A DNA stretch of 35,443 bases from Bacteroidota bacterium (GCA_016213435.1 JACRAL010000120.1:1-35443); one strand, 5' to 3'. Counted from the stretch's first letter, positions 1-9,393 are shown. The notes: a model not told the origin generated them from the sequence alone. Made by a program: numbers and translations.

Positions 1-255
1 ACCATTTTCAGTTTAACAATAATTGCCGTGATATGCGGAATAAAAAGTTGGGATTGGATATTGGATGTAAACTTTGACGAGGACAAGAGTAGAAAAAGAA
101 AAGGTTATGCCTCTCTAAATTTTGCACTAACAAATAAAATGACAATCAATCTGTTAAACCAAGAGAGAAAATCCAATCTTTCAATGACCCATAAAAAACT
201 AAGAGCCAATTACGATACACCGTATCTGAAAACACTATTTATTTTTAATGCGTAA
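1..255 (+). pseudogene. C-terminal remnant of ISAs1-type DDE transposase
   Basis: The reading frame entering from the left edge ends at 253-255 with a peptide resembling the last ~65 residues of ISAs1-family transposases: W-I-L-D-V-N-F-D-E-D-K-S-R-K-R-K-G followed by N-F-A-L-x-N-K-M-T-I-N-L-L and K-x-L-R-A-N-Y-D. In intact members the block just before it is H-W-G-I-E-N-K-L-H-W, which carries the last catalytic acid. Here that block is garbled (C-G-I-K-S-W-D-W), as if a few bases were lost and neighbouring codons shifted. The catalytic Glu is therefore absent and the copy is probably dead. No terminal inverted repeat or target duplication was recognised downstream. Confidence 0.65.
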
Positions 256-285
256 AACCTGTTTATTCCGTAACTTGCAGACTAA

Positions 286-975
286 ATGACTAAGAAAAAA
301 ATAATTGTATTTACGGGCGCAGGCATCAGCGCGGAAAGTGGAATAAAAACTTTTCGCGACAGCGGTGGTTTATGGGAAGAATATAAAGTGGAAGATGTGG
401 CAACACCGGAAGCATGGGAAAATGACCCTGCAATGGTTCTATCCTTTTATAACAAAAGAAGGAAACAAGTAATGGAAGCACAGCCAAATACAGCACATCA
501 CGCACTGGTTGAACTGGAAAAAAAATTTGATGTGCATATTATTACTCAGAACATTGATGATTTGCATGAGCGTGCCGGTTCAAAAAAAGTGATGCATCTT
601 CACGGGGAAATAATAAAAAGCAGAAGCAGTGTTGACCCTGATCTTACCTATATGATAAAAGGATGGGAAATCAATATAGGGGAAAAATGCGTCAAAGGAT
701 CTCAGCTCAGACCTCATATTGTATGGTTCGGAGAGTCCGTTCCACAGATGGAAGATGCGGGAAATCTTGCCGCTAAAGCTGATATTTTTATTATTGTCGG
801 CACCTCGTTGAATGTTTATCCAGCGGCAGGGCTTGTGGATTTTGTTCCGCACAATACCCCCAAATATTTAATTGATCCGCAGGCAGTAAGCAAGGATTAC
901 ATTTCAAATATTACCGTGAAGAAGGAAAAAGCAGGAATTGGAGTTCCTGAACTTGTTAAGAAACTTTTGATATAA
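286..975 (+). CDS. cobB: NAD-dependent protein deacylase, class III sirtuin (CobB/SIRT5-like)
   Basis: The 229-residue protein is a Sir2 enzyme that removes acyl groups from lysines using NAD+, giving nicotinamide and O-acyl-ADP-ribose. The NAD-binding G-A-G-I-S-A-E-S-G lies at residues 11-19, T-Q-N-I-D-D-L-H at 87-94, and the catalytic His106 in H-L-H-G-E. Tyr55 and Arg58 in F-Y-N-K-R-R match the acidic-acyl pocket of class III sirtuins, so desuccinylation or demalonylation is likely. The two Cys pairs of the usual zinc site are nearly gone: only Cys135 remains and the first pair is replaced by R-S-S. This seems shared with other Bacteroidota homologues. It starts 30 bp after the transposase remnant. 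Length and motifs are complete. Confidence 0.93.
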   Translation: MTKKKIIVFTGAGISAESGIKTFRDSGGLWEEYKVEDVATPEAWENDPAMVLSFYNKRRKQVMEAQPNTAHHALVELEKKFDVHIITQNIDDLHERAGSKKVMHLHGEIIKSRSSVDPDLTYMIKGWEINIGEKCVKGSQLRPHIVWFGESVPQMEDAGNLAAKADIFIIVGTSLNVYPAAGLVDFVPHNTPKYLIDPQAVSKDYISNITVKKEKAGIGVPELVKKLLI

Positions 976-1323
976 TGTTACTTACTTTTTAATACTAATG
1001 TTATCAACCAGTCAACACTCAACTCATGAACATTTCTTCAAAGTATTACAATAAAAGACACAACTTATAAACTTTATTTTTTTCGTATTTTAAGAATTGT
1101 TTTCAACCAGCGTAAATACTAACATATTGTTAATAGAGTATAAAATAGATGATAATCAATAAGTTATATTTTATTATGTGTTTATTACATGTTTCTGCTT
1201 TTTTAATAACTACACTTGTCAAGTATTATCTAATAATGTTTTGAACTATACTAACAGTATTATAGTTACATTAAAATTTATATAAATAAAGAATAAATAC
1301 ATTAATGTTTGTTTAATAAGTTC
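976..1323. other. AT-rich intergenic stretch before nadA
   Basis: About 350 bp of very A/T-rich DNA between the sirtuin gene and nadA. I see no convincing open frame, RNA gene, strong hairpin or repeat. A weak promoter-like TACACTTG at 1211-1218 has one mismatch to TAnnTTTG. The nadA promoter should lie here but cannot be placed with confidence. Confidence 0.5.
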
Positions 1324-2280
1324 ATGAGCTCAACAATAAATACTTCGCTATATTTGTTTTCTGAAATTAAAAAAATAAAACAGAAAAAAAATGCAATTAT
1401 ACTCGCCCATTACTATCAGGAACCAGATATTCAGGATGCCGCAGATTTTATCGGGGATAGTTTGGGATTATCTCAGCAAGCAGCAAAGACAGAAGCAGAT
1501 ATTATTGTTTTCGCAGGAGTGCATTTCATGGCTGAGACAGCAAAAATACTATCCCCTCAAAAAAAAGTTTTACTCCCCGATCTGAATGCCGGATGTTCAC
1601 TGGCAGATGCATGCCCGGCAGATAATTTTTCAGAGTTTAAGAAAAAATATCCAAATCATATTGTAATTACCTATGTAAATTGTTCTGCTGAAATAAAAGC
1701 GTTATCAGATATAATTTGCACTTCAACTAATGCTCAAAAAATTGTAGAAACATTACCGAAAGAACAAAAAATTATTTTTGCTCCTGATAAAAATCTAGGA
1801 AAGTTCATTGAAAAACAAACAGGAAGAAAAATGGTTTTATGGGATGGTTCCTGCATGGTGCATGAAATATTTTCATTAAAAAAAATAATTCAATTAAAAG
1901 AAAAACATCCTAATGCAAAATTTATTGCTCATCCTGAATGCGAAGAAGAAGTTTTAAAAATTGCAGAGTATATAGGATCAACTACAGGATTATTGAATTA
2001 TACTATTAAAAATTCTTCGAATGAATTTATTGTTGCTACAGAAACAGGTATTATTTATCAAATGCAAAAAGCTTCGCCCGATAAAATATTTATTCCTGCA
2101 CCACCGAATAATTCTTGTGCCTGCAATGATTGTCCGCATATGAAACTCAATACACTTGAAAAATTATACGATTGCCTTAAAAATGAAAAACCAGAAATAA
2201 CGCTGGATAAATATTTAATAGAAAGAGCAGAGAAACCAATCAGAAGAATGTTAGAAATATCTGAAAGATTAGGATTGTAA
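1324..2280 (+). CDS. nadA: Quinolinate synthase NadA
   Basis: NadA condenses iminoaspartate with dihydroxyacetone phosphate to make quinolinate, the de novo NAD precursor, using a [4Fe-4S] cluster. The 318-residue protein shows L-A-H-Y-Y-Q near residue 27 and the expected cluster cysteines: Cys91 in N-A-G-C-S-L-A-D, Cys177 in W-D-G-S-C-M-V-H and Cys270 in the C-terminal C-x-C-x-x-C-P-H-M. An in-frame TTG exists at 1309, but the ATG at 1324 is preferred because homologues begin close to this point and the five extra residues add nothing. The stop is followed after three bases by the MORN-repeat gene, so the two are probably co-transcribed. nadB and nadC are not in the window. Confidence 0.93.
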   Translation: MSSTINTSLYLFSEIKKIKQKKNAIILAHYYQEPDIQDAADFIGDSLGLSQQAAKTEADIIVFAGVHFMAETAKILSPQKKVLLPDLNAGCSLADACPADNFSEFKKKYPNHIVITYVNCSAEIKALSDIICTSTNAQKIVETLPKEQKIIFAPDKNLGKFIEKQTGRKMVLWDGSCMVHEIFSLKKIIQLKEKHPNAKFIAHPECEEEVLKIAEYIGSTTGLLNYTIKNSSNEFIVATETGIIYQMQKASPDKIFIPAPPNNSCACNDCPHMKLNTLEKLYDCLKNEKPEITLDKYLIERAEKPIRRMLEISERLGL

Positions 2281-2283
2281 AAA

Positions 2284-3861
2284 ATGAAAATACAGGTTAA
2301 ATATATTTTATCTCTTACCTTTTTTTATTTGATACTCACTACTTGTTTTTGTCAATCCGAACAAAAAGTAAATCCTAACGGTTATAATAAATTTTATTAC
2401 GAGAATGGAAAAATTTCAAGTGAAGGAAGCATGCACGATGGAAAACCGGACGGATACTGGAAAACATATTTACCTAACGGAAAAATAAAATCGGAAGGGA
2501 ATAGAAAAATTTTTGAACTGGACAGTATTTGGAAATTTTATGATGGCAATGGAAAAATTATAACAGAAATAAATTATCTCAATGGAAAAAAAGATGGAAT
2601 AAAAAGAATATGGAATAGTGACGGATACATTGTATCGGAAGAAAATTTTTTTGTGGATGTGAAACAAGGAATCGATTTTTTTTATTACCCTCCTGATGAT
2701 TCTATGCAAACAAAAGGAAAAGTAAAAATGAAAATACCTTTTGACAAAGGAAAGGAGAATGGCATAGCATACGAATACGACAAAGAAGGAACCATCATCA
2801 CTATATTTGAATATAACTACGGAGTTTTGAAAAAGCAAGAACAAATAAACCGAATAAATAAAATAGGACAGAAAGAAGGTACATGGAAAAAGTTTTATCC
2901 CAGTGGAAAAATAAAAGCAGAAGCAACTTTTAAAAATGGAAAAAAAACAGGATATGTAAAAACATACTCTGAAAGCGGAAACCTGGCGAATATTCAAAAA
3001 TACGTAGGAGACTCTCTTCAGAAAGAAGCTCCAGAGCTTACAACCAAACTGGAAGTGCGAAATGAATATTACGAAGACGGCAGCATTAAGAAAACAGGAA
3101 CCTATTTATACGGTATTGCGGAAGGAACACACAAAGAGTATTCTTCTGAAGGAAAAATAACCGGTGCTAAAATTTATCACGATGGCAATTTAATAGGTGA
3201 AGGATTAATGGATGAAGCTGGAAATCAACAAGGACCATGGGTGGAATATCATCCCAATGGAAAAGTAAAAGCCAAAGGAAATTATGTTAACGGAATAAAA
3301 ATTGGCGAATGGGTATTTTTTCATTCAAACGAGAGACTTGAGCAGAAAGGAACGTATGACAAGAAGGGAAAACCACAGGGGTTGTGGCAATGGTATTATG
3401 ATACAGGAAAATTGCTTCGTGAAGAAAATTATTTGAACGGGAAACGGGAAGGAAGACTCACAGAGTGGAGCGATACCGGTGCGGTTATTACACAAGGAGA
3501 ATACATTGATGGAATGAAAGAAGGAAAATGGTTTTATCAAATTCAGGATTATAGGGAAGAAGGAATGTATAAAAGCGATCAAAAAGATGGTCCATGGGAA
3601 TCTTATTTTGTAGATAATAATCAGGTAAAATTTGCCGGAAAGTTTGTTGAGGGATTTCCTGATGGAAAACATTCGTATTTTTTTCATGATGGAAAACTAA
3701 AAGAAGAAGGGAAGTATATTGTTGGAAATAAGGAAGGTAATTGGAATTATTTTAATCCTGATGGAACCCTTCTTCTTACTATCACTTACAGGAATGGAAA
3801 AGAAATTAAATTTGACGGAACAAAAATAAAACCACTTCTTCCCGGAGAAAATTTCAAATAA
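2284..3861 (+). CDS. Secreted MORN-variant (YwqK-type) repeat protein
   Basis: The 525-residue protein starts with a hydrophobic export signal (about residues 1-24, ending T-T-C-F-C-Q-S-E). It could be cleaved by signal peptidase I; a lipoprotein site is less likely because Thr precedes Cys. The rest is almost entirely tandem repeats of about 20-24 residues built on Y-x-x-G-K-x-x-x-E-G-x-Y-x-x-G-x-x-x-G-x-W, the pattern of MORN_2 (YwqK antitoxin-like) repeats; roughly 15-18 copies are visible. Such repeats form extended beta-sheet solenoids, usually for binding. The gene sits 3 bp after nadA and 3 bp before a histidine kinase, so it may belong with the kinase. Its ligand is unknown and the 'antitoxin' name of the family says little about its role. 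Confidence 0.85.
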   Translation: MKIQVKYILSLTFFYLILTTCFCQSEQKVNPNGYNKFYYENGKISSEGSMHDGKPDGYWKTYLPNGKIKSEGNRKIFELDSIWKFYDGNGKIITEINYLNGKKDGIKRIWNSDGYIVSEENFFVDVKQGIDFFYYPPDDSMQTKGKVKMKIPFDKGKENGIAYEYDKEGTIITIFEYNYGVLKKQEQINRINKIGQKEGTWKKFYPSGKIKAEATFKNGKKTGYVKTYSESGNLANIQKYVGDSLQKEAPELTTKLEVRNEYYEDGSIKKTGTYLYGIAEGTHKEYSSEGKITGAKIYHDGNLIGEGLMDEAGNQQGPWVEYHPNGKVKAKGNYVNGIKIGEWVFFHSNERLEQKGTYDKKGKPQGLWQWYYDTGKLLREENYLNGKREGRLTEWSDTGAVITQGEYIDGMKEGKWFYQIQDYREEGMYKSDQKDGPWESYFVDNNQVKFAGKFVEGFPDGKHSYFFHDGKLKEEGKYIVGNKEGNWNYFNPDGTLLLTITYRNGKEIKFDGTKIKPLLPGENFK

Positions 3862-3864
3862 GTC

Positions 3865-5727
3865 ATGGAAGAAAGAGAAAACAGCACCAAGCTTGCCCTG
3901 ATAGAAAGCGAAGCAAGATACCGCCATCTTTTTGAAAATAATCTTGCGGCAGTTTTTCGTTCTGAAGTTGGAGGAGCGCTTTTAGAAGTGAACCGGGCAC
4001 TGGTTGATATTTTCGGATATAATTCTGTAGAAGAATTGAAAAAGGCGAAAGCTCACGAACTTTATTATTCTGCTGCAGAACGATACAAATATTTGCGCGA
4101 TCTCAAAAAGAACGGGTATGTGAAAAATTATCAGATGCGCATGCGAAAAAAAGATGGAAGTGAAATCTGGATACTGGAAAATGTGATGCTTGTAAAAGAA
4201 ACAGGAACAAGCAAAGAGTACATAGAAGGAACACTCATCGATATCACTGAAACAAAACGTATCCAAACAGCGCTTCAGGAGCGAGAAGAAAACTATAAAA
4301 GCCTGATCGAGCATACGCCAGATGGAATTCTTATTCATAACGAAAAAGGAGAGGTGATCTTTGCCAATCCGGCAGCGCTTAACATGGTTGGTTTTTCATC
4401 CCTTGATGAAATGCAGGATAAAAAAATTTTCAGTTATATACTGCCTGAATATCACGATAAAATTAAATCCCGTAAGACCGAAATGAATAAAGGGAAAGAG
4501 ATACCTTTTATAGAAATAAAAATTCGCAGACCTAATGGGAAAATAGTAGAAGTTGAAACAAAGACAAATTGTATCACCTATCATGGCAGACCTTCTGTTG
4601 AAGTGGTGCTTCATGACATTTCTTTACAGCGTCAATTGGAGCGCGATCAGATTAGGCTGCAAATAGAAGAAGAAATCAACCGAGATCTGAAACGCGAAAT
4701 TGCATCGCATATCCGCACACGTCAGCGACTGAATGCAAGCCAGAAATATACACGCTTGCTTATCGACAGTTCTATTGATATGATCTTTGCCTGTGATGAG
4801 AATGGTAGGATTACAGAATTTAATCAAGCAGCACAAAATACATTTGGATATTCTTTTTCTCAAATACTGAATAAAGACATGTCCGTTTTGTACGAAGACA
4901 AGGAACAATATTCGGCCCTGAAAAAAATAATTTCAGAAGATGAAATTTTTTTCGGAGAGATAAAACAGATTAAAAAGAGCGGAGAAGCATTTCCTGCATT
5001 TATCAGCGCCTCTCTTTTAAAAAATGACAAAGGAGAAATTATCGGAATGATGAGCGTTTCTCGCGATATCACGCACACAAAAGAAGCAGAAACGCAATTA
5101 AAAAAATCTGTTCATGAAAAAGAAATTCTGCTTAAAGAAATTCATCATCGGGTGAAAAATAATCTGCAGGTAATTTCCAGCATTCTTAAATTGCAGGGTG
5201 CATATGTCAAAGATAAAAAAACACGAGATCTTCTCAACGAATGCCGGAACCGGATATCCTCTATGGCATTCATTCATGCTACATTGTACATGACAAAGGA
5301 TTTTGCCAACATCAATTTTGCAGAGTATGTGGCAAACCTTGCAGGCAACCTGCAACAGTCCTATGCGGGTAAGGACAAAAAGATTTTGTTGTGGTTGGAT
5401 ATTCCCAAAGTTTTTTTGCACATTGACGATGCCATTCCCTGCGGGCTCATCATTAATGAATTTCTTTCCAATTCCTTCAAGTATGCATTTGCGAAAAAGA
5501 AAAAAGGAACAATTGGTATATCTGTAAAAGTTAAAAAAGAAAATATTATACTTGCAATTTGGGACGATGGAAGTGGATTTCCTCAACAGGTGGATTACAG
5601 AAACACGGAATCACTAGGGCTGCAGCTCGTTATATCATTGGTAGAACAATTGCGGGGGAAAATAAAAATGGAAAGTAAAAACAACAAGGGAACAAAATTT
5701 ATAATTGCATTCAGAAAATCAAAATAA
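3865..5727 (+). CDS. Sensor histidine kinase, three PAS domains plus HisKA_2
   Basis: The 620-residue kinase has no membrane segment or signal peptide and is probably cytoplasmic. Three PAS modules follow one another (about residues 12-130, 140-255 and 290-408), each ending in a PAC-like D-I-T-x-x-K or D-I-S stretch, with a coiled linker near 255-290. The phosphoacceptor region reads E-I-H-H-R-V-K-N-N-L-Q near residues 425-435, typical of HisKA_2 kinases, with His428 the probable acceptor. The ATPase domain (about 515-618) has N-E-F-L-S-N-S-F-K-Y-A, D-D-G-S-G-F and a final G-T-K-F-I-I. The ATG lies 3 bp after the MORN gene stop. The LytTR regulator 114 bp downstream is the obvious partner. 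The sensed signal is not evident. Confidence 0.92.
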   Translation: MEERENSTKLALIESEARYRHLFENNLAAVFRSEVGGALLEVNRALVDIFGYNSVEELKKAKAHELYYSAAERYKYLRDLKKNGYVKNYQMRMRKKDGSEIWILENVMLVKETGTSKEYIEGTLIDITETKRIQTALQEREENYKSLIEHTPDGILIHNEKGEVIFANPAALNMVGFSSLDEMQDKKIFSYILPEYHDKIKSRKTEMNKGKEIPFIEIKIRRPNGKIVEVETKTNCITYHGRPSVEVVLHDISLQRQLERDQIRLQIEEEINRDLKREIASHIRTRQRLNASQKYTRLLIDSSIDMIFACDENGRITEFNQAAQNTFGYSFSQILNKDMSVLYEDKEQYSALKKIISEDEIFFGEIKQIKKSGEAFPAFISASLLKNDKGEIIGMMSVSRDITHTKEAETQLKKSVHEKEILLKEIHHRVKNNLQVISSILKLQGAYVKDKKTRDLLNECRNRISSMAFIHATLYMTKDFANINFAEYVANLAGNLQQSYAGKDKKILLWLDIPKVFLHIDDAIPCGLIINEFLSNSFKYAFAKKKKGTIGISVKVKKENIILAIWDDGSGFPQQVDYRNTESLGLQLVISLVEQLRGKIKMESKNNKGTKFIIAFRKSK

Positions 5728-5841
5728 TACAATATCAATATACTAACTGAAAGAATGATATTAATGTTTACAAATAACCACCATTAGTATTATTCGTTTC
5801 ATTTACATTCATTCGTATATTGGCATCGGAATATTAATAAC

Positions 5842-6594
5842 ATGAACAAAACTGGAATATTGGTTGTTGAAGATGAAAACATCGTAGCGAAAGATATTAA
5901 GCAGTCGTTGAAAAAGCTCGGATACGAGGTGCTCGGAATTTGTGCTACGGGAGAAGATGCTATCAGTCAGGCGGAGCGTACAAAACCAAATCTTGTGTTG
6001 ATGGATATAATGCTGAAAGGAGAGATGAGTGGAATTGAATCAGCAGATTACATTAAACAAAAACTTAATATTCCGATTATTTTTCTTACCGCTTATGCAG
6101 ACAGCAGTACACTTTCAAAAGCAAAAGTGACCGAACCGTATGGTTACATTATTAAACCTTTCAAAGAAATTGATCTCCAAACGAATATTGAAATAGCTCT
6201 TTACAAACATGAAAAGGAAAACGAGTTGAAAAGGGAAAGAGATTTTCTTTATTCCATTGTTGAGTCCAAAAACACCAAAGACACAATTTTTGTCAAGTCA
6301 AATCTCAAATTTGTAAAAATTAATACAAAAGATATTTATTTTATTGAAGCGCTTAAAGATTACGTAACGATAATCACAAAAAATAATCGCTATGTTATTC
6401 ATTCTACAATGAAGGACATTGAGAAAAAATTTTCTCCTATGGAATTTGTACGTGCGCATCGCTCTTATATAGTCCGTATCGATAAAATTGCTGCTATTGA
6501 CCGTCATTTTCTTGTGATAGAGGATCTTCACAATCAAATTCCGGTTAGCGCATCTTATCGTGACGAATTGGATAAACGTCTCAACATGATCTAA
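5842..6594 (+). CDS. LytTR-family response regulator
   Basis: The 250-residue protein has a CheY-like receiver (about 1-120) and a LytTR DNA-binding domain (about 148-248). Receiver residues are complete: acidic pair Glu10-Asp11, phosphoacceptor Asp55 in L-M-D-I-M-L, the T-A-Y switch region and Lys in I-I-K-P-F. The LytTR part shows I-x-F-I-E-A-L-K-D-Y-V, the H-S-T-M-K-D-I-E-K stretch and F-V-R-A-H-R-S-Y-I-V. It follows the PAS/HisKA_2 kinase in the same direction with a 114-bp gap, so it is the likely output partner. The DNA target is unknown. No clear TAnnTTTG promoter was seen in the gap, so it may be read from the kinase transcript. Confidence 0.93.
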   Translation: MNKTGILVVEDENIVAKDIKQSLKKLGYEVLGICATGEDAISQAERTKPNLVLMDIMLKGEMSGIESADYIKQKLNIPIIFLTAYADSSTLSKAKVTEPYGYIIKPFKEIDLQTNIEIALYKHEKENELKRERDFLYSIVESKNTKDTIFVKSNLKFVKINTKDIYFIEALKDYVTIITKNNRYVIHSTMKDIEKKFSPMEFVRAHRSYIVRIDKIAAIDRHFLVIEDLHNQIPVSASYRDELDKRLNMI

Positions 6595-6721
6595 TCTTCA
6601 AAACTAATTTGTATGAACAATATGAAAAATAAACTGCTGTAAGACATCCTCATAACAACAGAATGATAATTATATTTCATTTCGTATTTTTCGTATAGTT
6701 TCGTTTTTCGATGATTTAACA

Positions 6722-8797
6722 ATGAGCAAGAAAAATCACGCACCGAAAATTTCTTTTCCTAAGCAAGCGGGTAATAAAAAACAGCAGCAAAAAGTTTCTG
6801 TTCAAAAACAATCGGGTAATAAGCAAAAGCAATGGCTTGTCCTTGCAGTTCTTGCAGTTCTTGCAGTTATAACATTCGCAGTTTTTTATCCATCTCTTAA
6901 ATGTGAATTCACTAATTGGGATGACGGCACTTATGTTACCGAAAATCCCATGATCTGGAAATTAGATGGGAAAGCCATTAAAGAAATTTTTTCTGTTCCT
7001 GTTTCGCTTAACTATCATCCGCTCACGATGCTTTCGCTGGCGCTCGATTACAAACTGGACAAGCTGAATCCGTATTATTATCACCTGAACAATGTGCTCA
7101 TTCACATCCTAAACACGTTGTTGATTTTTGTTTTCATCCGGATGTTTATGGAAGGATACAATCGAAAACTTGTTTCTGAAAAATTTCGTCCTAATCCATT
7201 TAATGTTGCTTTAATTGTTTCTGTCCTTTTTGCTATTCATCCCATGCGGGTTGAAAGTGTGACTTGGGTAGCTGAGCGGAAAGACGTGTTGTACATGTTC
7301 TTTTTTCTTTTGTCGCTTATTGCATACATCTACCCCGACCCTAAAGGGCGAAAAGGACTTACTCCCTTTAGAGCTGGGGCGACTTTTGTTTTTTTTATCT
7401 GTTCTTGTCTTTCGAAAGGCATGGGAGTCGTTCTTCCGGTTGTGTTAGTGCTGATAGATTGGTTTTACGGAGAAGGAAAAACGGTTAAGCAAATTTCTCA
7501 AAGCATAATTAAGAAGACACATTTTTTTATTGCAGCTCTTGTGTTTGGTGTTATAGCATTTGAAATACAAAGTCACGGAGCAATTGCAGCTATGGGAACG
7601 TTTACACTGTTTCAACGGCTGACATTCGGCTGTTACGGATTTATCATGTACATATATAAATTGTTGCTTCCGATAAATCTTTCTGCGTTTTATCCGTATC
7701 CATTTACCGATGACCATGGAAATATTCCGCCCATTTATTACGCTTCTCCCTTTATTGTTTTATTTATTGCACTCGCAATATTTTTTATTCTGAAAAAAAA
7801 AGAGATCATCGGAAAAGTTCTTGCATTTGGTTTTGCTTTTTACTTTATCACCATTGCGCTGGTGCTTCAGTTTCTTTCGGTAGGTTCTGTGATCATGGCA
7901 GATAGGTATGCCTATGTCTCTTACACAGGGATTTTTTTTATCATCGGATTTTCTTTTGAATATGTACGAAAATATTTTTCTTCTTCCATTTCGAATTTGT
8001 TGGCAGGGATTCTCATTGTTGCTGCCGGATATTTTTCTTACCTCACGCATGAGCGTACTAAGGTTTGGACGAATGCGGAAACATTGTGGACAGATGCGAT
8101 GAACCAGTTTCCTTTTATAGAGATTGCTTATGAAAACCGCGGCATTTATTACAAAGACCACAACGAGCTTGATAAAATGCAAAAGGATTACGAAATAATT
8201 ACAGGAATAGACCAAAGTAAAATAAAATTAGCTCCTACCAGAAATGAAAAAATATGGAGTAATCTCGGCAACCTTTACGGGCTTCAGCAAAAGTTTGATA
8301 AATCACTGGATGCTTATTCACATGCGATAGAGATCAACCCAAAGAATTCGGGCACTTATCTGAACCGTGCAATCACGTATTCAATGATGAAGCAATACGA
8401 AAAATCAATTCCTGATTATGACAAATCGCTTGAGCTTGCTCCGGATGTTGCGCTCACCTACAAAAATCGCGCTTATACTTTGCTTCAACTTGGTCAGTAT
8501 GCTAAATCCATCAGTGATTATGATAAGGCGATAGAACTTTATCCTTATGACACAATTTCGGTACTTAATAGAGGAATTGCAAAATTCAACGCGCAAAAAT
8601 TGGAAGCTGCCATAACGGATTTTAAAAACTATATCAAAATGGTTCCTAACAATGCAGAAGCAAATTATAATGCATCTATTGCTTCAAAAAATTTGAACAG
8701 GTTTGCGGAGGCATTGCAATTTGCCCAAAGGGCAGTGGAATTAAAATATCCTGTTTCTCAGCAATACATGGATGAGTTGAAATCAAAATTGAAGTGA
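6722..8797 (+). CDS. TMTC/O-mannosyltransferase-like membrane protein with TPR repeats
   Basis: The 691-residue protein has a basic Gln/Lys-rich N-terminus, about 10-11 membrane helices (residues ~38-460) and five tetratricopeptide repeats (~510-680). After the first helix comes N-W-D-D-G-T-Y-V (Asp67, Asp68), the loop position where GT-C-fold mannosyltransferases and the TMTC family carry a catalytic acid. Y-H-P-L-T-M-L-S and H-x-x-N-V-L-I-H-I-L-N also fit this family. A lipid-linked sugar transferase on the periplasmic side is inferred. A 9-bp unit (TTGCAGTTC-like) is tandemly repeated three times near 6842-6870 and encodes L-A-V repeats in the first helix. Residues near 204-220 look like an in-frame mini-repeat insertion. 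The gene stands alone, 127 bp after the regulator. Confidence 0.8.
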   Translation: MSKKNHAPKISFPKQAGNKKQQQKVSVQKQSGNKQKQWLVLAVLAVLAVITFAVFYPSLKCEFTNWDDGTYVTENPMIWKLDGKAIKEIFSVPVSLNYHPLTMLSLALDYKLDKLNPYYYHLNNVLIHILNTLLIFVFIRMFMEGYNRKLVSEKFRPNPFNVALIVSVLFAIHPMRVESVTWVAERKDVLYMFFFLLSLIAYIYPDPKGRKGLTPFRAGATFVFFICSCLSKGMGVVLPVVLVLIDWFYGEGKTVKQISQSIIKKTHFFIAALVFGVIAFEIQSHGAIAAMGTFTLFQRLTFGCYGFIMYIYKLLLPINLSAFYPYPFTDDHGNIPPIYYASPFIVLFIALAIFFILKKKEIIGKVLAFGFAFYFITIALVLQFLSVGSVIMADRYAYVSYTGIFFIIGFSFEYVRKYFSSSISNLLAGILIVAAGYFSYLTHERTKVWTNAETLWTDAMNQFPFIEIAYENRGIYYKDHNELDKMQKDYEIITGIDQSKIKLAPTRNEKIWSNLGNLYGLQQKFDKSLDAYSHAIEINPKNSGTYLNRAITYSMMKQYEKSIPDYDKSLELAPDVALTYKNRAYTLLQLGQYAKSISDYDKAIELYPYDTISVLNRGIAKFNAQKLEAAITDFKNYIKMVPNNAEANYNASIASKNLNRFAEALQFAQRAVELKYPVSQQYMDELKSKLK
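7333..7386 (+). repeat. GC-rich palindromic mini-repeat inside the TMTC-like gene
   Basis: The stretch contains CCCTAAAGGG (7340-7349) and CTCCCTTTAGAGC (7362-7374) followed by TGGGGCGACTT. It resembles the intergenic element at 14464-14490 (CCCCCCTTTAGGGCAGAGGGGC). It encodes P-D-P-K-G-R-K-G-L-T-P-F-R-A-G between two hydrophobic segments where relatives normally have a short loop. The frame stays open. It is best read as a repeat insertion tolerated in a loop. Confidence 0.6.
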
Positions 8798-8925
8798 ATT
8801 TTTTAGACAAATTTTCCTAAATACCTCTTGTTTGTGTTTGTTAAAACTGGACTTACAAGTTTCTAAAACCTTGTTTTTACAATAATTTGATCGATTTCTC
8901 TACTTCGAAGTCAATTCTAAGATTA

Positions 8926-8957
8926 TTGTTGGGAGTATTTGATTTTATATATCTTTG
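8926..8957 (+). promoter_or_regulatory. Bacteroidota-type promoter for the RRM gene
   Basis: TATCTTTG at 8950-8957 matches TAnnTTTG exactly. TTG at 8926-8928 stands 21 bp upstream, within the 17-23 bp spacing known for this phylum. Transcription would start near 8964, giving a leader of about 45 nt. Confidence 0.65.
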
Positions 8958-9007
8958 CTGTCCTTTTCCAACTAAAAATAAAACGGAAAAGTCTAAAAAC
9001 AAGTTAA

Positions 9008-9346
9008 ATGAATATTTACGTTTCAAATCTCAGTTTCAAGCTTCAGGATGAAGACTTAAAACAAATTTTCACTTCATTCGGTGAAGTGACATCAGCAAAA
9101 GTAATCAGAGACAATCAGTCCGGCCGTTCCAGAGGATTCGGTTTTGTTGAAATGGCAAGCGATGATGATGCTCGCGCTGCTATTGAAAAACTCAATGGTA
9201 CGGAAGTAGACGGAAGGTCTATTGTTGTAAACGAAGCTCGTCCTCGCACGGAAGGTGGCGGAGGCGGAGGTGGTGGCTTCAAAAAACGCGGTGGTGGTGG
9301 CGGAGGCTACGACAACAGAAGACAGCGTGACTTCAACAGAGATTAA
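9008..9346 (+). CDS. RRM-domain RNA-binding protein with Gly-rich tail
   Basis: The 112-residue protein is one RNA-recognition motif (residues 1-80) plus a Gly/Arg-rich tail. RNP2 is I-Y-V-S-N-L at 3-8 and RNP1 is R-G-F-G-F-V-E-M at about 42-49, both with the aromatic residues that stack on RNA bases. The tail has runs of glycine with K-R and R-R-Q-R, probably a disordered RNA-contacting segment. Small RRM proteins of this kind are found in Bacteroidota and cyanobacteria and are often cold-induced; that is family knowledge and is not shown here. The gene is monocistronic, with its own promoter at 8926-8957 and a strong terminator at 9394-9445. Confidence 0.92.
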   Translation: MNIYVSNLSFKLQDEDLKQIFTSFGEVTSAKVIRDNQSGRSRGFGFVEMASDDDARAAIEKLNGTEVDGRSIVVNEARPRTEGGGGGGGGFKKRGGGGGGYDNRRQRDFNRD

Positions 9347-9393
9347 TTTCCTCTCAGACAAGTTTTCTACTATTTTCTTCTCATTAAATAACT

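Noticed and set aside
2470-2997. Long minus-strand frames opposite the MORN gene
   Set aside because: They are antisense shadows of repetitive A-rich coding DNA with low-complexity Phe/Ser/Ile peptides and no motifs.
2284-3861. Antitoxin of a toxin-antitoxin system (YwqK-type name)
   Set aside because: The protein is exported and repeat-rich, and there is no adjacent small toxin gene; the family name alone does not support the role.
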